Shown here in pieces: positions 1 through 11,940 of a stretch of DNA of 64,000 bases. A program made the translations under genes and the position numbers. How positions within the stretch are numbered: the first letter of the stretch is position 1; each line of letters starts with the position of its first letter. Origin of the DNA: Gerris lacustris (taxonomy: Eukaryota; Arthropoda; Insecta; Hemiptera; Gerridae); the NCBI GenBank assembly GCA_951217055.1, contig OX578280.1:32121128-32185127 (forward strand), in the 5' to 3' direction. The notes beneath the pieces were generated by a model. That model was not told the DNA's origin. It did no database searches and was given only the letters and a program-made list of their open reading frames with translations.

Positions 1-930
1 GAACCACTAACCAGGTCAACACTACATTTTGTGAATTTTTTTTTTTTTAATCGCTACTAATCAGAAACTTAATCAAAATAAATAATATAGATATGTTAAA
101 TAATAGAAAAAAATAATAAAGATTGTAATCGTTTGCACTCTTCACACTTAAACCAACCATTTTATCCTGTCAAGGCAACAATATTTATTTGAAGCCACCA
201 TGACACTGACCACAAAAATTGCCAGTCGATTTTGTTAGTGATTTTGAACTCCCCCTAGATAATAACATTACAGAAATAAAAAATTCATATGCAGTCCTAT
301 CTAAATAAAAGACTATAATTGATTTATAAAGAACATTTTTAACTCTGTAAATAAATATTTAAATTAAATTTCCTACATTTGTTAGTTAAAGGCAACACTG
401 AGGCTGAAATTTTTGCAGATCATGTTTCCTGTTGTATGAATATTATTTTACTTTTCCTTTGCTTGTCTAAGAACTTTTTTTATTATTTGTCTATTTATTT
501 AAAAATAATAATTTATTGATGTGTTTTTTTTAAAGAAAGTATTGATTAATATCGAGGTAGAAGATAATTTTGAATTTCTGCATCATTATAATGGTTACGT
601 TACCCCAGATTTAACCTATTAAGGTATTTCATTTTTTTTAAAAATAATTTAAGTATAATTTAGGCTTAGAAATAGTCAGATGAGAATTTAAGATGTTATG
701 GTTAGTAGCTCCTATAAAATAACTAAATGAAAAAATTCTTAAAACATTAAAGTGCCAAGACTTCTTTTTCTAAAAGGTTATGACAAGTCAGTCTGAAAGC
801 ATTTTTTGTCTAGCCTTATTGTGAAGATTTTGGAGTAGTGATTAATAGTCACTACTAGGTAGATCTACCTATTCTAGATATATCTTCTATTCATTCATTT
901 CATATAGTTTCAAATCTATTACTAATATTC

Positions 931-1200
931 GGTTGAAGTAACCTAGGCAGTGTCGCACCTAGTTTCCATATATTTCAGTTACAGGGCTTGTTCAATAAAC
1001 TTCAATAAACTGTCGATACAAAGAGGTATTAAAATTATATACACATTAGGGATGATGTCCCATTGTCTAACAGTTCTTTGGACAAAAGAATATTTTCTTC
1101 CTGTGTATAGAAGTGATAATATTCATGTCTGAACAACTTAGATGTTTAATAGTATCAGAGGTAAATATAAGGCTGTGGGGCCGTCAAGGTTACTTCAAAC
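931..1200. mobile_element. MITE, family A, copy 1
   Basis: The element is bounded by an imperfect terminal inverted repeat: GGTTGAAGTAACCT on the left and AGGTTACTTCAAAC on the right. It has no coding capacity. A second copy lies at 24768-25028, with the same ends, the same order of internal blocks and a related core (a CCCTTTGTC-like motif followed by TTAGAC or TTGGAC and then GAATAT). Short ORFs here are accidental. The superfamily is not assigned. Confidence 0.6.
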
Positions 1201-2507
1201 ATAATTTTTGTACTGATAATTGTTCAAGTATAATTTTATTTTATTATAGTATAGTTTTGGGGTTTATATATAATAATATTGATAAATGGATATCCTTAAA
1301 TAAGGTCAACAATTAAACTTTCTATTAATATTTTGATTTAATATCATAGTCACTGAAGTTATTTAAAACACCAATTATCTGTTTATTATATTTTTAATTT
1401 GTATCACAAATATTTATAAAGCAAACATGTTAAGAAGTTTCTGCAGAGATTTTTTATATAGGGCGTGTCTTGTGTTTGATTACATGTATTTTTATAATAA
1501 CTCTCTTTCTCAAATCCTTTAACAAATAAAGAAATAAATGATGTACTAAACATGTGCAATAGAAGCAGGCCTGCCTCTTTAACCGTATATAAGAGGCTTG
1601 TGTAGTGTTGTTGGAAATAAAAATATTTATACACGTGATTAATTTAATTATTGTTTACCTCCTTATTATGTTTAATTGTCTAAGATGTATCAATTTGCAT
1701 CCTTTTTCCATCACAGAGGTAAGTGGATGAAAACCGCTGTTAATAAGACTGCTTAAAATAATTATTAAGTAGTTTTCTTTTTATGGCAGGAGAGTAAAGA
1801 TTTGAAGACTTATCTATCATACCAGTCTTTTTATATCAGAGTTTCTTCTTCATTTTGTGATGAAGGGTCTTGTTATATTCTACATATCTAGAAGTTGACC
1901 GATTTTGGTGAAATTTGGTACACATATTCATTTTACCAATGCGTAGTCAAAGTTGGACAAAATCATCCGCCCAAGCATTCGTGCACAACGCTTGCTTAAA
2001 ATGTGAGCTTCAAATTTAAAATTGAAATTTTAGGATGGGAAAAGATTCTAATATCACCTATTCAAGATGAATATTCAAATAAATTTGTTTATTAGAACCA
2101 ACTGCGACACCGCTATGAAGTGATAAAGATTGCTAAAATTATTGAAGCGGACCTAAACATTTATAATAGTGAAAACCACGTATTTACCAATACAATATCT
2201 TACGTTCACGTAACAATTTTAATCAAACTTTATACAAATTGTCTAAAGTACAATTTAAATAGGTGTATAAAATTTTAACTTGATACAAGCTGAAGTTTTT
2301 GAGTAGTGGAGTGATAATTTTATAATAGTTTAAACAGAGATGTCCAGGGCGTGTAAGTTAAGGAATAGTAGAAAGGCACCCTTCACCCCCCCCCCCCCCC
2401 CCCACTACACGGATCTATATTAAAATCATCCTCTTAAGCTGGGTTTTCACGATCCAAGTGGACTAGGACCAAGTCAGATTTGACAAGTTAAATTTTATCT
2501 GAACTCA
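1201..2507. other. Intergenic, no gene seen
   Basis: AT-rich sequence without a supportable exon. Around 1895-1925 is a segment of the type 'gaccgattttggtgaaattt', also seen near 29755 and 59915, where it belongs to dispersed repeats. A run of about 17 C lies at 2387-2403. Confidence 0.4.
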
Positions 2508-3243
2508 TATGTTTTCGAGGTTACTGAATCTGAAGTCAAAATTTCTCCTATACGTACAGTTTTCCCAGAAAATGCTCTAAAAATATATATAGGGCGTTTG
2601 AATATCTTTCAACTATGAAGAACACAAATTAAAAGTAAAAAAAAAATCTGTTGACCTTACTATTTTAAGAAAAATTAAAAATAAGACAAAAAAAAATCGA
2701 TTTTCCTCATATTGAGTCATGTATTTCTATATTACTTTTTCAGTGGTATAACAAATGTTTTGTGACTTTTTTCTGACATTATTCTAAAGAATTACAATAT
2801 ATGTGACCGAGAGTGGGGGGGGGGGGTCAAAAAAAATTGGGGTGGGATACTAAAACAAATTGTATGTACTTTTATAAGTATTCCCCAAATTTGCCCCCCC
2901 CCCCCCCCCCCTTCGGTTTAATATATTGTAATTCTCTAGAATAATGTCAGAAAAGCCACAAAACATTTGTTATACTACTGAAAAAGTAAGTTTTTTTTTT
3001 TACTTATTTTTAATTTTCCTAGAAAAAGTAAGGTCAACAGATTTATTTTACTTTTGATTCGTGTTCTTCATAGTTTAAAGATATTTAAACACCGAATATT
3101 GATATTTTACGAAATTTTTTTGGGCGAAAAATTGGATCAAAAACACAACTTTTCTGAACTTTAGGTTAGGCGCAATTTCCGGGAAAACTGTATGTATAGG
3201 AAAAATTTTGACTTCAGATTCGGACTCAGCACACCAAAATACT
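2508..3243. mobile_element. Foldback element (long inverted repeat, about 730 bp)
   Basis: Two arms of about 290-320 bp are inverted copies of each other. Matching blocks include CTGAAGTCAAAATTT near 2530 against AAATTTTGACTTCAG near 3205, AAGAACAC near 2620 against GTGTTCTTC near 3060, and TATAACAAATGTTTTGTG near 2750 against its complement near 2965. The central loop, about 2801-2923, carries a G run on its left side and a C run on its right side. No ORF is seen. It is a MITE or foldback-type DNA element of unknown superfamily. Confidence 0.7.
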
Positions 3244-4373
3244 TACCATTTTACATGTCCAAAATACATGAAAAGGAGGCTTTTTTTGCAGAACAGTGTA
3301 ATCATATAAAAAAAGAGGTAAATAAGAAAATTAAAATGATTATAATCTGTCTATTTTAACAAATGTTATAATAGGAGAAAAATCAATTCTAACATTTTTT
3401 TAACACTTTCGGTATAATTATTTATTTAGGTATACATATTACAAAAATAAATGTCAAAATAACTCTTCCTATAAAAGAATAATAATACTAAAGTAAAATT
3501 ATAAATTAGTTTAAAGGTTAAGGAAATCAACACTAAAAATGCAAATTAAGCCATAAGGGGCAAAATTCACAGAGTGACTAGCATCTTCAAATAAATTCAA
3601 AACAATTATTTCCCAGCGGAGTGTCCAAGAATTTTTTTATCTGTTCACACAGACAGTTAAGGGTTGTGACAATCTAGACTCAACGACTTGTTTAGACGGT
3701 GATAGTCACTGTTGTAACAGCACTATCAAGTCTGCAATGGCTGGAGTTTCAAGACCTGCCACACTAAATTTTAGAAGCTGATAGGCTTATTGAATGTTAC
3801 CAAGTAAACAGATTTTTAAGGCAAAAGCTACAGCACTTATTAAATGACACTTAAAATTAAAATCGGGGAAAGCATTAACAATGGCAGAGTGACTCAAAGC
3901 ACCATATATATATGAAAATCCTCCAGGACTCGCTGGGATGAGGTGTGAGAACAACTTGTCCTTACAATTTTTCTATGCTCCTAGTAAGGTGTCTCAGCCT
4001 GCACCTACCTTTAAAATAAGTAACCCTTTTGTACATCATGTAAGGAGTCAACATTTGAATAAAATGTTGATAATTTTGGTCTAATGTTCGAATTAGGATT
4101 TGAACAATTAGACAAATCCATATAACTGACCAAATTATAAATTTCAGCCACAATTCATTTGTACAATGCTGTCTTATTAAATATGCAATAAAAAATTAAA
4201 TTACATTTACAAAACATCTGCTTCTTCAAATAATATAGGCTTCTGATTCAATTTGTAAACAAAAATTTAATTCTGTTACAATGTTCAATTGAAATATATA
4301 CGTACTTAAATATTAATATCACACAAGATAGAAGATGAAAATTTAGATAAGTATTGCATCATTGTATACTTGG
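3244..4373. other. Intergenic / 3' flank of DNLZ
   Basis: No coding exon is recognised. Part of this stretch is probably the 3' UTR of the minus-strand DNLZ gene that ends at 4374. The 63-codon ORF at 3962-4153 shows no recognisable domain. Confidence 0.35.
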
Positions 4374-4808
4374 TCACTTTTTAGCCTCTGAAATTTCAAT
4401 AAGGCCTTCATCTATAAGACCTCTCTTTACTGTTTCACCCTTCGCAGCTAATATTTCTTCAATATTCTTCCCAGGTGAATTAGGAAACCAGCCTAAATTG
4501 TCTGCAATCAAATGATTATTGCTACATCCGTCACAACGTACTATCACAATGCCTTTGTGGTACGCCAATTTAGAAATTATTTTCTTGTTAACTGAATCGC
4601 ATTTTTTACATTTAAAGTTGAGTTGATACTTCTTAGACGATTCTTCGACAGCAGTCTGTCCGAGAGGAGCTGGAGTATCTTGTGAGCTTTGACAAAATCT
4701 TGAAGTTGTAGCAGCTTGGGGCTCGAAACGGTTCTTTAAAGTCTTGCATTGTAAAAAAAAACTTCGGGTCAATGTTTGACGCGCTAAAATTCTACTGATA
4801 TTAAACAT
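4374..4808 (-). CDS. DNLZ: DNL-type zinc finger protein (mitochondrial Hsp70 escort protein)
   Basis: Single-exon ORF of 144 aa. Members of this family (Zim17/Tim15/Hep1 in yeast, DNLZ in animals) bind mitochondrial Hsp70 in the matrix and keep it soluble, supporting import and Fe-S protein folding. The zinc ribbon is clear: CKKC at residues 67-70 and CDGC at 92-95, followed by the family signature [10 protein letters not shown] at 99-108. The first 40 residues are rich in Arg, Ser and Thr with few acidic residues, as expected of a mitochondrial presequence. The Met at 4806-4808 is the first in frame and gives the presequence, so it is preferred. It is divergent from importin-5, with about 1.4 kb between the two starts. 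Length fits the family. Identification is secure. Confidence 0.93.
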   Translation of the reverse strand: MFNISRILARQTLTRSFFLQCKTLKNRFEPQAATTSRFCQSSQDTPAPLGQTAVEESSKKYQLNFKCKKCDSVNKKIISKLAYHKGIVIVRCDGCSNNHLIADNLGWFPNSPGKNIEEILAAKGETVKRGLIDEGLIEISEAKK

Positions 4809-5880
4809 TGTAAATTTGATTTAATACATGTAAACACAATTAATTTAAAATGCCCAATTTTATTTACCGAGATCACTACACTACACAACTGTAATAAATT
4901 TAAATAAATAAAAAATGTTTAATGGGGAATAACGCCTTCAAATTTCAAATAGTAAATACTAAAATGATAAGAGAAGATGAAGAATGCACAACACGAACGA
5001 TTGATAAAAGTTGAATGAAACAGGTTGTGCTCTTCAGTGCCTCGTTGACTTTAATCTCCTTTTAACATAAGTTGGTATTCCTGTGGCTAAACTTACACTT
5101 TTTTTGTTTTTAATTTAATAGCTTAGCTTAACATTCCAAAGTTAAAATTGATATATAAAGCTTTAACAATTTAAAAATTTTATTTACATCAACGATAATT
5201 TAAAGTCTAGCCTTATTTTAATCTTCATGTTGACCCTAATGCAAAGGGGGGCAATACAAGCTCGCATTTTATTAACTTTAAAATTTGGTTATAATTAAAA
5301 GATATTAAATAATCTAATTATAATGTTGCTCTCTCAAAAAGGCATATTTACTAATGTTAAGGCCATTCCAATTTCTTTTATTAGAGGAAAAATTCAAACC
5401 TTAGGAATTCAATCCATTCTAACTTTTATAAGGTGAATAATAACATATATAATATCAGTAACTATAATAAAACGCTTATGGTTATGCGGTGCAAGTATTA
5501 ATTAATTTTAGGCCGTTAATTTAGAGTAATAAAAAAGAACGAGTAAAACGAGTAGATTAAGAAGTAATAAAAACACCTATGCGATTACTTAGATAGCGCA
5601 CTGAAAAAAACTAATTGAATAAGAATCGTATGAATTGAAATAATAATCAAATATTCTTAAAATATTAATACATTTTTATTGACTTATTCATTTTTGGTTG
5701 AATTGGTAATTTGTATTGTATATTTTATAAACATGATAATATTCAAAACAATAAATAAAAAACAAAAACATATTCTTAGGGCTTCCATTTTAAAAATCGA
5801 AGTAAGCCTGGTAAATTTGTATCTCTTGAAACAACTACCGCAAATTGTTATTTATTAAAAGGCTTTAGAAAGTTGGGTTT
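4809..5880. other. Intergenic between divergent DNLZ and importin-5
   Basis: AT-rich and without recognisable exons. The part nearest 4809 should hold the DNLZ promoter and 5' UTR. No TATA box could be placed with confidence. Confidence 0.35.
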
Positions 5881-6199
5881 GTCAAAAAAAGGCGGGTTAA
5901 ATCAGGCAGTTAGTCTTCTTCCGGTTGTTTGGTTGGTATTTGTAGTCACGTGATGATTCTCGTCCGAATGAAGGTTCTTTTTGTGGTTACATCTTGGAGC
6001 GTAGTTAATTAGTTTTTTTGTGCGTGAATTTAGCGATTTATAAATTTGTTTTGAAATGTTATTGATTGAAAATTAAATCTAAAACGGTTACTGAGTATAC
6101 TGCACGCTCAAAACTTTATCATCGGAAACTTTTTATCGTCCAATTTATCGTATTTAGTTTACGCGCCCAACGAGGGACAACTTCCATATTCTCGACATC
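5881..6199 (+). promoter_or_regulatory. Probable importin-5 promoter and 5' UTR
   Basis: Base composition rises from very AT-rich to mixed just before the importin-5 start. Within it are GGCGGG near 5891, an ETS-like CTTCCGG at 5918-5924 and a CACGTG E-box at 5947-5952. No good TATA box is seen, as is common for housekeeping genes. The transcription start is inferred, not seen. Confidence 0.35.
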
Positions 6200-9100
6200 A
6201 TGGCGGCAGACCAACAATTTCAACAGATTCTGACATCGCTGTTAAGTGCTGACAACGACGTAAGAACTCAAGCAGAGAAGGCTTACAACGACCTTCCTGT
6301 TGAAACTAGAGTTTTACATTTACTTAATGTTGTCCAGAACAGTGCTATGCGCGAGGAGGAAAGGCAATTGGCGGCCGTCCTCCTTCGCCGTCTTCTTAGC
6401 GCGGAGTTCCACGACTTCTACCCTAAGCTCGCTGCTGAGGCTCAGCAGGACCTTAAGACAAGAGTCCTTTCTATGCTTCAAGCCGAACAGTCCGATAATA
6501 TGAGAAGAAAAGGTTGCGAAGTGATTGCCGAGTTGGCCCGCAATTGTATCGACGACGATGGAAACAACACATGGCCTGAATTTCTTCAATTTCTATTCCA
6601 ATGTACCAATTCTCCTTCCGCCATCCTTCGAGAATCGGCCCTTAGAATGTTCGCTTCCGTTCCCGGTATTTTTGGAAACCAGCAGATGAATTATATGGAC
6701 GTAATTAAGCAGATGCTTCAGCAGTCCTTGAACGACACTGCCTGCTTCAATGTTCGTTTCCAAGCGGTAAGAGCCCTAAGTGCTTTTATTTTGATTCACG
6801 AAAAAGAAGACCCTATTCAAAAACACTTTAATGACTTGCTTCCTGCTATGATCAGAAACGTAGCCGAGAGTATTGAAAAGAACGAGGACGATACTATTCT
6901 TAAATGTCTTATTGATTTGGCAGAAAATACACCCAAATACTTAAGGCCTCAACTTCGCAATATAATACCAATGTGTATGGGGGTCATGACTAAAGATGAT
7001 ATGGAAGATACTTGGAAACATCTTGCGCTAGAGGTATTGGTGACTCTTAGTGAGAATGCTCCTGCAATGATGAGAAAGGAGGCAGCGACTTTCATACCAA
7101 CACTTATTCCACTTGTTCTCAACATGCTTACTGACTTAGAAGACATCGGTGATTGGAGTGTGTCTGATGAGCTTGCTGTAGACGAATCTGATAGCAACAA
7201 TGTTGTGGCAGAAACTGCACTTGATAGGTTGGCTTGTGGATTGGGAGGTAAGACTGTTTTGCCTCACATTGTACAAAATATATCCACTATGTTAAACAAC
7301 GACAACTGGAAGTACAGGCATGCAGCTCTAATGGCTTTATCTGCTGTAGGAGAAGGCTGCTATAAACAGATGGACGCAATATTACCTCAACTTATGGATG
7401 GCATTTTGGTATATCTGCGGGATAACCACCCTCGTGTAAGGTACGCTGCTTGCAATACCATTGGTCAGATGTCTTCAGACTTTGCTCCTACCTTTGAAAA
7501 GAAGTTTCACGACAAAGTTATTCCTGGGCTTCTTATGGTTCTTGATGATTATGCCAATCCTCGTGTTCAAGCCCATGCTGGAGCTGCGCTTGTAAATTTT
7601 AGTGAGGACTGTCCTAAGACTATTCTTGTCTCTTATCTTAATGAAATAATGGCTAAGCTTGAAGGTATTCTTAGTGCTAAATTTAATGAACTGGTTGAAA
7701 GGGGTACCAAACTTGTCTTGGAGCAGGTAGTTACCACCATTGCTTCTGTTGCCGATACTTCTGAAGAACAATTTATTGCTTACTATGATCGTTTAATGCC
7801 ATGTCTGAAGTATATTATTCAGAATGCTAACACTCAAGAATTAAAATTATTACGTGGTAAAACTATTGAATGTGTAAGTCTTATTGGTTTGGCTGTGGGT
7901 AAAGATAAGTTTATGAAAGATGCCACAGACATCATGGATCTCCTCCTCAAAACTCATTCTGAAGGGGATCTCCCTGATGATGACCCTCAAACATCATACC
8001 TGATTTCTGCTTGGGCCAGGATCTGCAAGATTCTTGGCCGACAGTTTGAGCAGTACCTACCAATAGTAATAGGTCCTGTTATGCGAGCTGCTAGTTTAAA
8101 ACCTGAAGTTGCTTTAATTGATACAGAAGATTTGGAGGATGTGACAGGAGAAGATGATTGGCAATTTGTGAGTTTAGGAGAGCAGCAAAACTTTGGAATA
8201 AGGACAGCTGGTATTGAAGACAAAGCATCTGCTTGTGATATGTTAGTTTGCTACGCCTCTGAACTGAAAGAAGGTTTTTGTGAATATGCTGAGCCTGTGG
8301 TAAAGCTGATGGTCCCTATGTTGAAATTCTACTTTCACGATCAAGTTAGAGTTGCAGCAGCTCAGAGTCTTCCCTATCTACTCCAGTGTGCAAGACCCAA
8401 GGGAGCACAATTTGTGATGGAAATGTGGCAATATATTTGCCCAGAATTAATTAAGGCCATCGAAACAGATCCTGAAGCTGAAGTCAAACACGAACACATG
8501 GCTTCCATGGCAAGTTGTATTGACACATTAGGTAAAGGCTGCCTCTCCGGAGATGCAATGACTGAACTTCTTAAGGTTCTTAGCACCTTACTTACACAAC
8601 ATTTTGAAAGGGCCATGGAGAGACTTGACAAACGTAAAGACGAGGACTATGATGAAGTTGTTGAAGAAGAATTGAAAGACGAAGATAATGATGATAATTA
8701 CACTGTTAGTAAAGTAGCAGACATCCTTCATGCTTTATTTGTAGCATATCGAGAAGACTTTTACGTCTATTTTGATCAGCTTCTAGGACATTTTGCTAAA
8801 ATGCTAAGCTCAGAAATGACCAGCTCAGATAAGCAATGGGGTCTCTGTGTATTTGATGATGTAATAGAATATGGTGGACCTGCCTGCATTAAATACCAAC
8901 AATACTTTATCAGACCTATTATTGAAGGAGTTACTGATAAATCTCCTGCTGTAAGGCAGGCTGCTGCATATGGCTGTGGAACACTTGCTATTAATGGTGG
9001 GCCTGCTTTTGCTGCTACTTGTGCTGAAGCTATTCCTTTGTTGGCGAAAGTGATTAGTGACCCTGAAGGAAGATCAGATGAAAACATCAACGCTACTGAG

Positions 9101-9493
9101 AATGCTATCTCAGCTGTAACTAAAATACTTAAACACAATAGCAGTAGCATCAATGTTGAAGAGATACTCACGCACTGGTTATCATGGCTGCCTGTTTGGG
9201 AAGATAAGGACGAGGCACCACATGTCTATGGATATCTCTGTGATTTAATAGAGTCTAACAACGGGACCGTACTCGGAGCAAACTCATCAAACCTACCTAG
9301 AATAGTTGCTATTTTTGCTGAAGCCTTTGCTCGTGAGGCTTTGGAAGATGAAAAAGTAATTTTGCGTATCACTAATATTATGAGACAGCTGCAAGTCGCT
9401 AGTGCAGATGTTTTCCAATGCTGTACATCCCAACTTCCTAATGATTTACAAGTTGCTCTGCATAAGGCAATGAGCTCAACCCCAGCCACATAA
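6200..9493 (+). CDS. IPO5: Importin-5 (karyopherin beta-3 / RanBP5)
   Basis: A 1097-aa uninterrupted ORF of the size of animal importin-5. The protein is a HEAT-repeat nuclear import receptor: it binds cargo such as ribosomal proteins and histones in the cytoplasm and releases it on binding RanGTP in the nucleus. The N-terminus (residues about 1-110) has the importin-beta type helices with NMRRKGCEVIAELAR near 100. HEAT repeats run throughout; repeats near 375-460 contain KYRHAALMALSAVGEGC and HPRVRYAACNTIGQM. An acidic stretch EDLEDVTGEDDW lies near 643 and the family's acidic loop, DEDYDEVVEEELKDED, near 815. DRQWGLCIFDDVIE-type sequence (here DKQWGLCVFDDVIE) follows near 876, and HWLSWLP near 993. 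The start at 6200 matches the family N-terminus. Unlike the spliced genes nearby it has no intron in its coding region. Confidence 0.97.
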   Translation: MAADQQFQQILTSLLSADNDVRTQAEKAYNDLPVETRVLHLLNVVQNSAMREEERQLAAVLLRRLLSAEFHDFYPKLAAEAQQDLKTRVLSMLQAEQSDNMRRKGCEVIAELARNCIDDDGNNTWPEFLQFLFQCTNSPSAILRESALRMFASVPGIFGNQQMNYMDVIKQMLQQSLNDTACFNVRFQAVRALSAFILIHEKEDPIQKHFNDLLPAMIRNVAESIEKNEDDTILKCLIDLAENTPKYLRPQLRNIIPMCMGVMTKDDMEDTWKHLALEVLVTLSENAPAMMRKEAATFIPTLIPLVLNMLTDLEDIGDWSVSDELAVDESDSNNVVAETALDRLACGLGGKTVLPHIVQNISTMLNNDNWKYRHAALMALSAVGEGCYKQMDAILPQLMDGILVYLRDNHPRVRYAACNTIGQMSSDFAPTFEKKFHDKVIPGLLMVLDDYANPRVQAHAGAALVNFSEDCPKTILVSYLNEIMAKLEGILSAKFNELVERGTKLVLEQVVTTIASVADTSEEQFIAYYDRLMPCLKYIIQNANTQELKLLRGKTIECVSLIGLAVGKDKFMKDATDIMDLLLKTHSEGDLPDDDPQTSYLISAWARICKILGRQFEQYLPIVIGPVMRAASLKPEVALIDTEDLEDVTGEDDWQFVSLGEQQNFGIRTAGIEDKASACDMLVCYASELKEGFCEYAEPVVKLMVPMLKFYFHDQVRVAAAQSLPYLLQCARPKGAQFVMEMWQYICPELIKAIETDPEAEVKHEHMASMASCIDTLGKGCLSGDAMTELLKVLSTLLTQHFERAMERLDKRKDEDYDEVVEEELKDEDNDDNYTVSKVADILHALFVAYREDFYVYFDQLLGHFAKMLSSEMTSSDKQWGLCVFDDVIEYGGPACIKYQQYFIRPIIEGVTDKSPAVRQAAAYGCGTLAINGGPAFAATCAEAIPLLAKVISDPEGRSDENINATENAISAVTKILKHNSSSINVEEILTHWLSWLPVWEDKDEAPHVYGYLCDLIESNNGTVLGANSSNLPRIVAIFAEAFAREALEDEKVILRITNIMRQLQVASADVFQCCTSQLPNDLQVALHKAMSSTPAT

Positions 9494-11940
9494 TTGCTCT
9501 CTGCTTACTGTTTATCAAAAATAACTGTGATTTATTATTTCTTTTCTTTTTTTTAATATCCTAAATTCTTTTAATGATTGTGACATTCAATTCCAATTGT
9601 GACCGTTGTTGAATTATAGTTTCAATTTAATTTCTTTTTTTTTTGTTCTTTTATTTTCTTATGTTTTCTATATGTATAAGTATTGTATTGCTTGAAGAAA
9701 ATGTTTATTGAAACTGTTGATTTGGTTGTATTTCTTTAAAAACTCTTGATTTCTTTAAAAACAAAATTGATAAAAACAGCAAATCTTTTTAATATACGTT
9801 TCCATAAGTTTAGAATAACCTATTCTCTTTTTATCTTTGAGGAAGATAATTTTAAAGTTGTATCTTAACAAAAACTTGTCTATGGGTTTTTATAGGTTAA
9901 AACAACCGCATCTTCTGTTTAATAGATCCTAGGTATTTCTAAGTTGTGTGTGACACTATAGAGAGATTTTACTATTATCTCCCTGTTTAAAAGTTTACTA
10001 TGTTTTGATTTTAGATCAAGTATTTTTTTAAACTTATTTGAGATGAATTTAGATAGATTCCTAATAAAATGTATCTCTAATGTTTACTTGTTCACTAATC
10101 TGGAGTGGCTCTAATGTGTCGATTACTCTTAATGAAAGTTTTCACTTACTTATCACATTGTTTCAAACTAATTTCCCCAATTATAATAACAGGGTATGTA
10201 GAATTTTTGAAGAGTAAAACATCTTAGTTGATTAATGTGTCCCTAGTTTTAAATTGTATTTTTTTTCTAGACGGTGGTCTCAAAACTTATGACTCTAAAT
10301 TCCAAATGTCCCTTTATATATTTTTTGTCAAGTATTCACCATAACTTATTTTCTTTTACTACTATTATTTTAAGTTTAATATCCTTGTTTTAATTTTCCA
10401 TTTGAATAAAACAATTTTATTAGGAAAAATAATGTTCTATAAACACTGTAGGAGTTCATCACAAGATCTGATTATTTACATTTGTGCAAGCCTCATTGTT
10501 TTAGTTTTTTACTTTCCCCCCTTTATTTGATATGATCATTTAAGCAATTATTTAATTTAATTTTTATGTAATACTTTGTTGACTCTTTAATATTATTATG
10601 TGCGTTGTGAAGGTTTAAACTTACCCAAGACTTGAGATAACATTTTTAATAATTTTATAAATCAATAACTTACATAAAGAAAAATAAATTTAAAAAATCA
10701 ATTTTGTTTGACCCAACTAAATTATTTTTTTATTTGTATTTTTCTTTGTTAAAGTTTTCATATTGCTTTAATATTGTTAAATTAATTGATGAAATTATTA
10801 AAACATGAGGATTTGTTTTTAGGTTCTTAATCCTTTTTGATAAAAAGTGGAAATATGCAAATATTAATGTTTCTAGAAATATAGTTTGTAGCTCCGTACT
10901 ATGTTGTTAAAGTTAGTGTATTTTTAATTTTTTTTTTTTTTTTTTTTATTTAACTTCAATTAATTTTATCCTACTGCAAGATTACCCTTTTTGTCATTAT
11001 CCAATCATGTGGAGCAAGTTAAAGGGTAAGAACCATGAGCCCATGCATCTTTATTTCTTAGAATTTTTGTTAATTAAGTTTTCAGAGGTCACAGGAATTG
11101 TTTCGAGTCTGGGGCCATAAATTCCTCTCATTTACCAAACGTTATTACTTTATTTTCTCTCCACCTTTTTGTTTTCTCTGATTTAATAATTATTCTTTGC
11201 TTAAAATTCTTGAATTAACATTTATTAAAAGGAAGTGTCACAGCTTCAAGGATTTTAGTTTAAGATCGTATGATAGGAATTTTAGGAAAAATATTCATAT
11301 ATAAATATTGATATATGAAACTATTATTATAAAACTGTTATTATTATGAAACTGTTATTATAATATAAAGTTTCTTTTGTTAGATATTATTTTTTTATTT
11401 TACTTTTTGATTGCTGAAATATTTTTTAATCTGCTTTATTTAATTATCAATATAGCTAGTGTCTCCTATAATTATAATTAAAACTCCCTTTAATTATTTA
11501 GAAACTCTTTCTTTATTTCCTTGACTTGACTGACCTTACAAAATAACATTACTGGATTTTATAAATTATATTATTTAAGAATGATAAATATTATGAACAT
11601 CTAAAAAGAAAGTAAATGTATAGTTTTTTATAAGGATTCAAAATTTAACAAATGTTTTTTTTTCTTTAATTTCTTGGAAGTTTCAGAATTTTATGTAATA
11701 TATTAATAAATAAATACATAATTTATTAGTGTATCTTAATTCACTTTTTTAAAAAAATAATGTCTATATTTTATTGTGATGTGGATTATTATTTACAATA
11801 TACACATAATAAAAGCAAGACGGTTAAAATTATTTATTTTTATTTACTATTATCTCCTATTAGTCACAAAAATTAAAATAGGTGAACTCTAGCTTAGAGC
11901 TCACTCAAAAAATTATAATAAAAGAGTGGCACATAGCTTC
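9494..11940 (+). other. 3' UTR of importin-5 and AT-rich intergenic DNA
   Basis: No exon is recognised. Candidate polyadenylation signals AATAAA lie at 10063-10068 and 10405-10410, which would give a 3' UTR of about 0.6 or 0.9 kb. A T run lies near 10928-10947. Confidence 0.4.

Noticed and set aside
6300..9489. Several antisense and other-frame ORFs inside importin-5
   Set aside because: Shadows of a long conserved coding exon.
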